A program made the position numbers and the translations under genes. Below, piece after piece: positions 8,866 through 17,001 of a stretch of 24,928 nucleotides of DNA. How positions within the stretch are numbered: the first letter of the stretch is position 1; each line of letters begins with the position of its first letter. Source of the stretch: CAZEJK01 sp964512045 (GTDB taxonomy: Bacteria > Acidobacteriota > Thermoanaerobaculia > Thermoanaerobaculales > Sulfomarinibacteraceae); contig CAZEJK010000058.1 of NCBI GenBank assembly GCA_964512045.1, positions 1-24,928 of the forward strand. The letters are read 5' to 3'. The notes below the pieces were generated by a model that saw nothing but the letters and a program-made list of their open reading frames with translations, was not told where the DNA came from and did no database searches.

Positions 8866-9962
8866 TGATCGTCCCCGTCGTCGCTGCTCCTGGTCGGCTT
8901 CGGATCCCCCGGCAAGCGCACCACCGCCCCGTCCTTGAGCCCGGTCTGTCCGGCGACCACGATCTGGTCACCGGCACTCACGCCACTGACGGGCTCGATC
9001 ACATCCGGGTTCTCGAGCAGCGCCTCGACCATCAGCCGCTCCACCTTGCGATCGTCCACGAGCCGAAACAGGAAAATCTGGTCGTCGTCATACAGCAGGG
9101 CCTTCTTCGGAACCAAGACCGCTGTATCGTGAACGGCGGTCACCAGGCCGACCTCGACGTACATACCCGGCCGCAACCCGGTCCGCCGTGGCACATCGAC
9201 CGTGACCTTGACGGTTCCGGTGCGGGGATCGACGACCGGAGCGATCCGCTCCACCGTCCCCTGGTACTGCTGGCCAGGTGCTGCTGGCACGGTAATCCGT
9301 GCCTCGTGGCCCACATCGAGCCGCGGGAGCTCGCGCTCCGGTACGTACACCAGCGCCACGATGGAGTCCATGTCCACGATCTCGAACAGCGTCTGTCCGA
9401 TCGCCACCTCATCCCCGAGCTTGGCGGTCCGACTGGAGACCACTCCAGAGATTGGCGCCTCCACCGACGTGTACTCGAGCTGCAGCTCGGCATCTGACAT
9501 GGCCAGCTCGAGCTGCTCCACCTCGTAGGTGGCATCCGAGAACGTCTGCTCGGAGATCAGGTTCTGCTCGTGCAGACGCTGCTGGCGCTCATACTCGCGA
9601 CGGGCCTTGGCGAGCTGCGATCGCGTACGCTCCAGGGCAATCCGCTGCGGCTCGTCCTCGAGACTCAGCAGCAGCTGGCCACGCTCCACCTCATCACCCT
9701 CCTCGACCAGGAGCTCCTGCACCTGTCCGCCGGCCTTTGCCTGCACCTGGACACGCTCCTCTGCCTCGAGGTTCGTGGAGTAGCGCAACACCGCCTCGAT
9801 CGGACCCCGCTCGATGGTGGTCACCTCCACCGGGACTGCCTCGGGCTGGGTGCCGTCCTTGTCCGCCTCGCGCCCTTCGCTGCTGCGGCTGCACGCACCC
9901 GCCATCACGAGAATCACCGCCATACCAATGAGTGCCACCGCATGTCGTACACGAGCTTTCAC
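8862..9962 (-). CDS. RND efflux periplasmic adaptor (membrane fusion protein), probable lipoprotein
   Basis: This is a 366-residue membrane fusion protein, first gene of the efflux operon. I chose GTG at 9962-9960 because GGAGG (9973-9969) lies six bases upstream; an in-frame ATG at 10040 would add 26 residues but would lie upstream of the predicted transcription start. The N-terminus VKARVRHAVALIGMAVILVM then AGAC (C24) is a lipoprotein-type signal. Residues around 80-115 form the first lipoyl half (VQVQAKAGGQVQELLVEEGD), 120-180 a charged coiled-coil hairpin (LEDEPQRIALERTRSQLAKA), and EAPISGVVSSRTAKLGDEVA the second lipoyl half. Beta-barrel and membrane-proximal domains follow (PVVDPRTGTVKVTVDV, LRPGMYVEVGL). 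It links the inner-membrane pumps to an outer-membrane channel encoded elsewhere. Confidence 0.93.
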   Translation of the reverse strand: MKARVRHAVALIGMAVILVMAGACSRSSEGREADKDGTQPEAVPVEVTTIERGPIEAVLRYSTNLEAEERVQVQAKAGGQVQELLVEEGDEVERGQLLLSLEDEPQRIALERTRSQLAKARREYERQQRLHEQNLISEQTFSDATYEVEQLELAMSDAELQLEYTSVEAPISGVVSSRTAKLGDEVAIGQTLFEIVDMDSIVALVYVPERELPRLDVGHEARITVPAAPGQQYQGTVERIAPVVDPRTGTVKVTVDVPRRTGLRPGMYVEVGLVTAVHDTAVLVPKKALLYDDDQIFLFRLVDDRKVERLMVEALLENPDVIEPVSGVSAGDQIVVAGQTGLKDGAVVRLPGDPKPTRSSDDGDDQ

Positions 9963-9983
9963 CAAACGCCTCCAGACAGACCT

Positions 9984-10041
9984 CTCCCGATGGGAGGGTT
10001 TCTCACTGTCTATACGAACAGAACGCACGATGTTTAACATC
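9984..10041 (-). promoter_or_regulatory. Putative efflux operon promoter with palindromic operator and leader hairpin
   Basis: On the minus strand, TTAAAC (10037-10032) and TATAGA (10014-10009) are separated by 17 bases, giving a transcript start near 10002. A perfect 13-bp inverted repeat, GATGTT-A-AACATC (10041-10029), covers the -35 box, a usual position for a repressor operator. In the ~40-base leader a second inverted repeat CTCCC-ATC-GGGAG (9996-9984) sits just before the GGAGG ribosome site at 9973-9969. No regulator gene is adjacent. The boxes are only partial consensus matches. Confidence 0.4.
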
Positions 10042-10100
10042 AGTTCCAGCCACAGCCGAGAGATGAGCGCTGTTCGCGCGTCTCGCTGTCAGACCGATCG

Positions 10101-13100
10101 CTAGCGGATCCGTTCCGGAGCGTTGTCCCGGAAGCGAGCCAGATCGGCGCCAGCCTGCTCGGCGAGCGGATCTTCTGTCGCCTCGTAAACCGCAGCGCGG
10201 ACCGCAAGGACCTCCTCCTCCCACGGCACGTGGGGCTCCCAACGGTGGAGGACCTCCGCAGTCGCCTGGGAATCTCGCAGAAAGAGCGAGGCTTCGAACG
10301 CCATCCGCACGCGCCATTCGTCCAGCAGACGAACGGAGAACGGCTCCGCCAGCAGGGCCAGCACCTCGGGCCCGTGGCGCGGGTCGGCGCGCACCAGATC
10401 GACCCCGAGCCGCACGGCCCGGCGAACGCACGACGGGTTCCCCGGCCACGGCTGATCACGCAGCGCCTCGATCATCTCCCGGTACGCAGCCACCGCCGGT
10501 TCGAGCTGTCCCGTGCTCAAGAAGAAGCGGGCCTCGATACCGTCTGCCACCGATGGCCACCAGGGTCTGAGCTCCGAGGCTAGTGCCAGGCACGCCTCGA
10601 GCCCGGCCTCGGCCGCGGCCTCGCCCACGGCGGCCAGCTGCACCGGCGTCCGGGCAGACGGAAGCTCGCCTGGCGAGCCACTGAGCACACCGGACAGGTT
10701 GCCCAGGTGGGAGGCGTTGAGGATTTGGGCCCACTGGCTCTGATCAGTCGTTGTCGCCAGGACGGCCGGGATCGGATCATCGGCCACCGCGTAGATCTCG
10801 AGCACGCTATCCGCCACGCGGCCCCAGTCCACCGGCCCGACGACGGGTGGTCTCGATCCTCCCATCGTCTGTGCGAGCACTCGAAGCTCGCTCAGAGAGA
10901 ACCCCTTTTGCCGGCCGACGGTGCGCGCAAAGCTGAACTCGACGAGCATCCGGTCATCGGTGTTGATCCAGCCGCTCCGGACCGCGGGCGCAGCGACGTG
11001 GCGACAGACATCATCAGTCGCAACGAACCTGGCGAGAAACCCTTCGAGATCCGTCGCACCCCACGCCACCGCCATTCCGGAGCGGAACGGCTCGCGCGCG
11101 AGACGCTGCCGCAGTGCGGAGGCGTCCATCTCGATCGGCTCGTTGGCAGCGACGAACAGCATATCGCCTGGCAACGTCTGCCAGATCTGGACCACCGCGA
11201 ACACATCCTTCAGCGTCGCCAGAATCGTTCGGATCGTCCGAGTATCCACCTCGTAGGCCTGAGTGAACTGGCAGAACACGCCGCCGTCGGTGAGCCGCTG
11301 GCGGACCGCCTCGTAGAACTCCCGGGTGTACAGACTCGCCACACCGGCCCGATACGGGTTCGACGGCTCCGACACGATCACGTCGTACCGCTGGCGACTG
11401 GTCAGCAGGAGCTCGCGGGCATCGCCCACCTCGATGTCGACCTTCGGGTGCTGCACGACATCGTGATTGACCGGAGCACACCGTCGGGCAACCTCCAGGA
11501 TATCCCCTTCCAGCTCGGCCACGACGACCGACTCCACACTCTCCACCTCCGCAAGCCATCCCGCGCTGCACCCCGTTCCCAGACCCACCACCATCGTGGA
11601 GCGTGGCCGCGGATGCAGCGCCGCGCCGATCAGGGGTGACATGATCTGGGTTCCGGAGTCGATCACCGTGTTGCCATCCACCTTGCCGTTGACCACGAAC
11701 GCCAGGCCGGAGCTCGCCGCCAGGCCAACAGTCGTCTCAACACCGTCAGCGTCCCAGACGATCGAGCGCCGACGAAAGCGCATCCAGTCCTGGATCTCGT
11801 TGATCCCCGCATCAGCGAGCTCGACCCGGCCGGCGCCGATCGGGCTGTGGCGCCATACCGCCGTCGGTCCGGTGCTCTGAAGCTGCACAACGGCCAGCGC
11901 AACTGACGCGACGACGACCGCGAGCGGCACCACTCTCCGCTGCGATCGAACCAGCGCCAGCACCACCGCCACCACGGCAAGTAACGCCAGCCCCACGACA
12001 ACGAGCTGCCAGCTCCGGACGACGCCCAGCACGGGAATGAGAAGGAAGCCCCCCGCCAGCGACCCCAGAATCGCGCCGAAGGTGTTCGAGGCGTACGTAC
12101 GACCGGTGTGCTGGCCCACCTCTCGTCGCCCGGCGCCGAGACACCCGACCAGCACGGGAAACTGATACCCCGACACCGCCGCGGCCGGAAGCACCACAAC
12201 TGCGGTGACGATCAACCACCCGACCACCTGGCCGGCGAACCCCACGTTACCGACCGGCTCGAGCAACGCGGCGAACACCGCCAGCCGGTCGCCGAGAGCG
12301 AACGGGATTCCGATCAGCGCCGCTTCCAGACCGCAGGTCACGGCGAACAGCATCACGTCCGGGCGTTCTCGCCTGAGCGAGTACAGCCATCCGCCGCCGC
12401 CGATGCCGGCCAACGCCACAGCAAGGATCAGCCCGAAGGTGTAGGTCGATCCTCCCAGGATTGGCGCCAGGGCCCGGTACCAGACCAGCTCCATCGCAAG
12501 AAACGCTGCACCCACCACGCACGCTGCAACGTACACGAAGCCAGCCGGAGCCTGAGGAGCCGCCGAGGGCTCGGAGACCTCGATCTCCTCCAGTGCGGCG
12601 ACGGCGCCGGCGGCATCGTCGTACCTGGCGATCATCAGCGCCACCACGCCGACGACAAGGTTCGCTCCTCCGGACAGCCAGATGGTGGAGCGCGTGCCCA
12701 CCAGCTCCAGGAGCGCGAAGCTCGCCAGCGCGGCGCCAGTCACGGCGCCCAGCGTGTTCACCCCGTACAGGACCGCCAGGCGACGGCGTTCACGATCCTC
12801 GGCCGACTCGACGGACCGGACGGCCGCGGGCAGCGTTCCGCCCATCAGCACTGTCGGGACGCCCAGAACAACCGCTGCAAGAACGAGGCGAAGCCCCGTC
12901 GCACCGGCCCATCCCAAGGTGGACGCTCCGCCGGACGCCAGGTAGAGCCAGCGCGCCAGCGCGATCAAGTACGGGCTCGCGAGCGCCAGGACCGCGACCG
13001 ATAGCTCGAGGTGGGCGTACATCCGCAAAGGGTTCGCCGACCGGTCGGCGCGCCGACCAAAGAGCAGACCACCCAGCCCGAGGCCACCCATGAACACAGC

Positions 13101-13232
13101 CAGCACAACAGCGGTGGCCGCGGTGGACGCGCCGAACACCAGCCGGAGCTCGCGCAACCAGCCGATCTGGTACACCAACGCACAGACGCCGGAAAGGAAC
13201 AGCAGCCCAGCAACCACGGCGACTCGCCTCAT
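10101..13232 (-). CDS. Fused membrane (MFS-like) and spermidine synthase-like protein with C-terminal helical extension
   Basis: This is a 1043-residue fusion. I chose ATG 13232 because GGAGG lies just upstream and the first helix begins at once (MRRVAVVAGLLFLSGVCALV). Residues 1-450 hold about a dozen hydrophobic segments in two sets separated by an Ala/Glu-rich linker near 205-230. Residues ~455-740 are a Rossmann methyltransferase/spermidine-synthase domain: nucleotide loop VVGLGTGCSAGWLA (548-561), acidic strand end VVVAELEGD, then VGDARELL and YDVIVSEPSNPYRAGVASL. The catalytic region reads SEPSNP where true spermidine synthases have D[ST]xDP, so polyamine synthesis is doubtful. The C-terminal ~250 residues (LAAVGEAAAEAGLEACLALA and similar pairs) look like helical repeats. 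Such fusions are common but uncharacterised. The gene probably shares a transcript with the upstream symporter and rhomboid genes. Confidence 0.85.
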   Translation of the reverse strand: MRRVAVVAGLLFLSGVCALVYQIGWLRELRLVFGASTAATAVVLAVFMGGLGLGGLLFGRRADRSANPLRMYAHLELSVAVLALASPYLIALARWLYLASGGASTLGWAGATGLRLVLAAVVLGVPTVLMGGTLPAAVRSVESAEDRERRRLAVLYGVNTLGAVTGAALASFALLELVGTRSTIWLSGGANLVVGVVALMIARYDDAAGAVAALEEIEVSEPSAAPQAPAGFVYVAACVVGAAFLAMELVWYRALAPILGGSTYTFGLILAVALAGIGGGGWLYSLRRERPDVMLFAVTCGLEAALIGIPFALGDRLAVFAALLEPVGNVGFAGQVVGWLIVTAVVVLPAAAVSGYQFPVLVGCLGAGRREVGQHTGRTYASNTFGAILGSLAGGFLLIPVLGVVRSWQLVVVGLALLAVVAVVLALVRSQRRVVPLAVVVASVALAVVQLQSTGPTAVWRHSPIGAGRVELADAGINEIQDWMRFRRRSIVWDADGVETTVGLAASSGLAFVVNGKVDGNTVIDSGTQIMSPLIGAALHPRPRSTMVVGLGTGCSAGWLAEVESVESVVVAELEGDILEVARRCAPVNHDVVQHPKVDIEVGDARELLLTSRQRYDVIVSEPSNPYRAGVASLYTREFYEAVRQRLTDGGVFCQFTQAYEVDTRTIRTILATLKDVFAVVQIWQTLPGDMLFVAANEPIEMDASALRQRLAREPFRSGMAVAWGATDLEGFLARFVATDDVCRHVAAPAVRSGWINTDDRMLVEFSFARTVGRQKGFSLSELRVLAQTMGGSRPPVVGPVDWGRVADSVLEIYAVADDPIPAVLATTTDQSQWAQILNASHLGNLSGVLSGSPGELPSARTPVQLAAVGEAAAEAGLEACLALASELRPWWPSVADGIEARFFLSTGQLEPAVAAYREMIEALRDQPWPGNPSCVRRAVRLGVDLVRADPRHGPEVLALLAEPFSVRLLDEWRVRMAFEASLFLRDSQATAEVLHRWEPHVPWEEEVLAVRAAVYEATEDPLAEQAGADLARFRDNAPERIR

Positions 13233-13324
13233 ACCACCTCCGATGCCAGCTGCGCGCAGTCTAGCGCAGCCAGTCCGTACGTGACGGCCGATCGGTGGCA
13301 TACGGCGCGCCGCCGCTGACTGCC

Positions 13325-14695
13325 TCAGCGCCTGCGAGCGAGGATTCTCAGCACCAACTCGTGCCGTGAGCGAGTCAATGGCATCCACAGATACACGACA
13401 GCAGCCGCGATGAAGAAGACACCGACACCAGGACCAAACACCAGTGCGAGACCGCGCGCGGTCCCGGCACTTTGCGTCGCGGCCCCCTCAACGAACCCGA
13501 TGGCGCCGAGCAAGAAGCCGGCCAGGGCAAGGCCCACCGCCCGCGCCAGCTTCGTGGCCATCCGCCAGAACCCGAAGTAGAGCCCCTCACGGTGCACGCC
13601 GCTGAACACCTCGTCATAGTCGACGATGTCCGCAACGGTCGAGTCCAAAAGGAACACGGCGCCCACCAGCAGTCCCCCCACGATCCCCGCCACAACCGGT
13701 CCCCAGAGGCTTCCAGGCGCGAAGCTGGGATACGCAAGACAGGTACCGACCCCGAGAGCGCCGATGCCGACCACGGCGGGGTACTTCTTGCCGAACCAGC
13801 GGGAGAGCCAGAGCCAACCACCGATCGACAGGGCGATGACCAGGGTGAACGGCAGCAAGACGTACACGAACACAGCCTGCTCCGGCAGCTCGAGACGGTG
13901 CTCGTAGTAGAACAGGGCGATCGACGCGTTCAAGGTCCGGCCGATGGAGCCGAGCACAAACGCGACCAGCAAGGGACAGAACGGCCGGTTGCGCGCCACC
14001 GACCGGAGCCCGGCGAAGAACTCGCGCACCGAGAACGGCCGCTCGGTGGAGGCCATATCGCGGCCTCGCGTCGCCGTCACGGTGATCACCGCTGTGAGTA
14101 TCACGATAATCGCAACCACGTGGCTCCCGGTGCGGGGAACAGTCCCGGGATCCGCCTCTGCCAAGCGAGCTGCCAGAGCCGCCGGGACGACGATGGCGAC
14201 CAGCAATCCGAGGTTGGCAAACAGGAAGCGCCAGCCGAACACCTCCGTGCGCGCATTCGGCTCCGATGTCAGCTCACCGCCGAGCGCCGCGTGCGGAACT
14301 GCGATCACCGTCATGGCCGTGTTCACCAGCAGGTAGCTGACGAGCAGGAACACCGCCTGCATCGCTTCCGAGGCCAACGGGGGTGGCGAGAACAGGAGAA
14401 CGAACGTTGCCGCGAGCAGCAGGGATCCCCCGAGCACGTACGGGCGACGCTTCCCCCAGCGGCTGCGCGTCCGGTCGGAGATCGAACCCATCAGGGGATC
14501 TGAGACCGCATCCCAGACCACCGCGACCGCCATCGTCAGACCGGCGGTCTGCGGCGCCAGCCCGATGGTCCCCGTGTACAGCTTCAGGAGGTACACCTGG
14601 ATGAAGAACTCGACAGCGGTGATGCCGAGCTCTGCAGAGCCGTAGCCGATCATCGTCCGACGCGGCAGCACCGCGCTGGATGGCAGCTGCCTCAC
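13325..14695 (-). CDS. GPH-family (MelB-like) sugar:cation symporter, MFS superfamily
   Basis: This is a 456-residue transporter with about 12 hydrophobic helices. The family signature is clear at WDAVSDPLMGSISDRTRSRW followed by GKRRPY (residues 61-86): D62 and D66 align with the cation-binding aspartates of MelB (WDAxxDP), and RSRWGKRRP is the loop 2-3 motif. A second hallmark, VADIVDYDEVFSGVHREGLY, occurs near residue 355-375. GPH proteins import glycosides, pentosides or hexuronides with Na+ or H+; the substrate cannot be chosen, as no sugar-catabolic gene is nearby. The GTG at 14695 is the longest reasonable start with a distant GAGG; an ATG at 14653 before IGYGSAELG is an alternative that keeps every membrane helix. 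It lies 85 bases after the rhomboid gene. Confidence 0.85.
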   Translation of the reverse strand: MRQLPSSAVLPRRTMIGYGSAELGITAVEFFIQVYLLKLYTGTIGLAPQTAGLTMAVAVVWDAVSDPLMGSISDRTRSRWGKRRPYVLGGSLLLAATFVLLFSPPPLASEAMQAVFLLVSYLLVNTAMTVIAVPHAALGGELTSEPNARTEVFGWRFLFANLGLLVAIVVPAALAARLAEADPGTVPRTGSHVVAIIVILTAVITVTATRGRDMASTERPFSVREFFAGLRSVARNRPFCPLLVAFVLGSIGRTLNASIALFYYEHRLELPEQAVFVYVLLPFTLVIALSIGGWLWLSRWFGKKYPAVVGIGALGVGTCLAYPSFAPGSLWGPVVAGIVGGLLVGAVFLLDSTVADIVDYDEVFSGVHREGLYFGFWRMATKLARAVGLALAGFLLGAIGFVEGAATQSAGTARGLALVFGPGVGVFFIAAAVVYLWMPLTRSRHELVLRILARRR

Positions 14696-14780
14696 TGTGG
14701 GAGATCCTCGCTTCCCGCCGCCGTCGCTGCGGCAGCCCAGTGGACAACCTCACCGCACCCGAACAACGTTCCCCCGGGGC

Positions 14781-16760
14781 TCACGCCGAGCCCGGAGGCG
14801 CCGCTCCCAGCACCTCGTGCTCGTACGACGACTCGCTCGGGAAGACGGCAAACGGTCTTCCGAGAACCGCTTCGCGATCCGGAAGGGGCTCCGCTCCAGT
14901 TCTCTCGAGGAGCTCGTGCACGAGCAGTCGAAGAGCCTCCACGGGAGCGTCGTCCGCAGTCTCCGGAAGGACCTTGCGGGGATCGAACCGCGAGCTGCGC
15001 ATCCGCACCGCCCGCACCGCATCCGAGGCTCCCTCGGGAAGATCCAGAAGGAGATCCACCAGCAGCTGTCCACGCTCGCCGGGAGGCTGGATGCCGGCCA
15101 CAGCGATTGCGCGCACGGTCTTGAACGCCAACCGACTGGGCGGGGCGCCATCGCGCTCGACCATCAGACCCGCATCGTCGATCGACCTCGGCACCACCTC
15201 GACCCGGCGCACCACCCGCGGCACCACCTCCACCGGCAGACCAGGTGGCAGCTCCGAGGACGAATCGGGCCGCACACCCGGTGGCTCCTCTGGCACCCCG
15301 GTTGCCTCCACGGCCACCGGTGCGAGCCCCTCCAGCTCCGCCTTCGCTGCCTCGGGCAGCTCCGGATCCTGCTCGGCGACTGCCACCAGGGACGCTGCCG
15401 AGGCAGGCGCCACGGCGGCAGCGACTCGGGCCAGCCGCATCACGATGCCGATCGGAGACCCTACCCCCACCCTCTGCGCCGCCGAGCTCACCACATCGGC
15501 AGCCCCCGAGCGGTCTCCTCGGTCCAGAAGCTGCTCCGCCAACCGAGCCTCGGCCGCCAGCGGCAAACGCGCCTCTCCCCCGGCGTCCATCAGCTCCTGC
15601 CAGTGATCCAGCGCCTCTGCGACGTCTCCGTTCTGGACCTCGAGGCGGACGACTCGAGCCAGCACGGGCGTGCACTCCTGCTGTCGCCCCAGGTCGCGCG
15701 ACACGGACCAGAGCGCAAGGCCCACCGGGATGTTGTCAGGGTCGTCAGCGACCATCGCCTGCAACCGGTCGAACGCTTCCCCGTGCTGTCCGGAGGCACG
15801 CAGCTCGAGCACGTCCTCGAACGAGGTATCCACCATGCTGATCGAGGCTTCGATGGCGGGGTTGATCACCTTCTCTTCGAGCTTCGTTTGCCGGATCACG
15901 AGTGCAACAGCCACGCCGAAGACGAACCCCCACACGTGGGCCCAATGGGCGACGCCGCCCGCGTCGCCGGTCACCGAGCCGGGGTTGGCGCTGGCAAACA
16001 CCAGCTCCCGGAGAAGCCAGAGCGGGAGCATCAGCCAAGCCGGCGCCTGGAACTTGCCGACTCCGATGAAGAAGAAGAAGTAGACGAACCGGATCTTGGT
16101 GCTCCAGTAGCGAACGAGAAACGCGCCCATCAGCCCCGCCACTGCACCGGAGGCGCCGATCAGCGGCACCTCGGAGGCCGGGTAGTGCAAGGCGAACCCC
16201 GTGGCGGCCAGAGCACCGGCCAGGAGATAGAAGGCTGTGTACAGCCACCTCCCCCAGACGTCCTCGAGGAATGGACCGGTGAGGTACAGGAAGAAGAGGT
16301 TACCGAGAAGATGCCACCAGCCGCCGTGCAAGAACATCGAGGTGACCGCGTCGACCACCGAGTAGTCCGCCGGTACAAGTCCGAACCGGTACTGGGGTAG
16401 ATCGCCAACGGCTCCGAACGCCAGCTCGATCCGCTGATTGAGCTCCTCTTGCTGGGCAGCGCGCACCGTGGGGTCGTCCGGCGGCGGCGGCGCCATCTCC
16501 TTCAGCGTCTCCTGGAACGCCTCCATGTCGCGCGCCCCGACCTCGTTGACGAGCAGCCGTTGCAACCGCGGATCGAGCGTGAGGTGGGGATGCTCAACGT
16601 AGTACTCGAGCGCCTCCTGGAAGCGCTGGTTGATACGTTCGACGTCAGACTCGTCCACGCCCACTGACACATGCACGAGAAAGCACATGGCCATGATCAC
16701 GAAGGAGACCCACGGCAGTCGGCGCACCGTCGTGTGCTCGTGTCCGATCGGCAGGATCAC
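14781..16760 (-). CDS. Rhomboid family intramembrane serine protease with long C-terminal extension
   Basis: This is a 659-residue protein. The GTG start at 16760 is set by AAAGGAGG seven bases upstream. TM1 is near residues 14-34, followed by a soluble insertion (~35-125). The rhomboid core follows: HGGWWHLLGN (H150, N154, the HxxxN element), PLIGASGAVAGL with the GxSG serine S204, and HWAHVWGFVFG with catalytic H275. The dyad is complete, so the protease should be active in the cytoplasmic membrane. From about residue 290 the protein is cytoplasmic-looking: an Ala/Leu-rich helical-repeat region (FDRLQAMVADDPDNIPVGLA, AEARLAEQLLDRGDRSGAAD), a Pro/Val linker near 490-535, and a final ~120-residue domain (LAFKTVRAIAVAGIQPPGER). 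Repeat-bearing tails may recruit partners. The substrate is unknown. Confidence 0.92.
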   Translation of the reverse strand: MILPIGHEHTTVRRLPWVSFVIMAMCFLVHVSVGVDESDVERINQRFQEALEYYVEHPHLTLDPRLQRLLVNEVGARDMEAFQETLKEMAPPPPDDPTVRAAQQEELNQRIELAFGAVGDLPQYRFGLVPADYSVVDAVTSMFLHGGWWHLLGNLFFLYLTGPFLEDVWGRWLYTAFYLLAGALAATGFALHYPASEVPLIGASGAVAGLMGAFLVRYWSTKIRFVYFFFFIGVGKFQAPAWLMLPLWLLRELVFASANPGSVTGDAGGVAHWAHVWGFVFGVAVALVIRQTKLEEKVINPAIEASISMVDTSFEDVLELRASGQHGEAFDRLQAMVADDPDNIPVGLALWSVSRDLGRQQECTPVLARVVRLEVQNGDVAEALDHWQELMDAGGEARLPLAAEARLAEQLLDRGDRSGAADVVSSAAQRVGVGSPIGIVMRLARVAAAVAPASAASLVAVAEQDPELPEAAKAELEGLAPVAVEATGVPEEPPGVRPDSSSELPPGLPVEVVPRVVRRVEVVPRSIDDAGLMVERDGAPPSRLAFKTVRAIAVAGIQPPGERGQLLVDLLLDLPEGASDAVRAVRMRSSRFDPRKVLPETADDAPVEALRLLVHELLERTGAEPLPDREAVLGRPFAVFPSESSYEHEVLGAAPPGSA

Positions 16761-16829
16761 CTGAAGGCCTCCTTTGCCACGGGGTGCGGCCGCGCGCCCC
16801 TCCCGTTCTCGCGTGCAGTCGTTGGCCCG

Positions 16830-16857
16830 ATTGTACCCGCGCGCCGATGTCTTCAAA
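16830..16857 (-). promoter_or_regulatory. Putative promoter of the rhomboid/symporter/synthase-like gene run
   Basis: On the minus strand TTGAAG (16856-16851) and TACAAT (16835-16830) are 15 bases apart, or TTTGAA (16857-16852) and TACAAT are 16 apart. The TACAAT box is a good -10 match in a GC-rich intergenic region. The predicted start, about 60 bases ahead of the rhomboid GTG, fits expression of the minus-strand run down to 10101. Confidence 0.45.
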
Positions 16858-16920
16858 AGCGCGAGGCCGCTGGCACGGCATAGCCGGCAGTGCGACACTG
16901 TTGCGTACCGAGGAGGAACC

Positions 16921-17001
16921 ATGCGACGACTGGAGGACGAACCACCGATCGCGCATCACGACGCCGCTGCGGCTCGTGCACGTCGTCAGGAGATCGCCTG
17001 A
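16921..17001 (+). CDS. 26-residue leader ORF coupled to kynU
   Basis: An ATG at 16921 with a strong AGGAGG (16911-16916) four bases upstream opens a 26-codon frame beginning MRRLEDEPPIAHHDAAAAR and ending RQEIA. Its TGA (16999-17001) shares one base with the kynureninase ATG (TGATG), the classic termination-reinitiation junction. kynU also has its own GGAG (16989-16992) inside this ORF. The product has no tryptophan codon, so Trp-codon attenuation is unlikely; its arginine-rich end could slow translation. It may be a coupling device or the remnant of an upstream gene. I found no family resemblance. Confidence 0.5.
   Translation: MRRLEDEPPIAHHDAAAARARRQEIA

Noticed and set aside
10101..13232. 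Naming the gene speE
   Set aside because: The catalytic motif differs (SEPSNP) and the protein is a large membrane fusion, so spermidine synthase activity is not supported.
16921..17001. Tryptophan attenuator peptide before kynU
   Set aside because: The leader contains no tryptophan codons and no clear alternative terminator hairpin follows.
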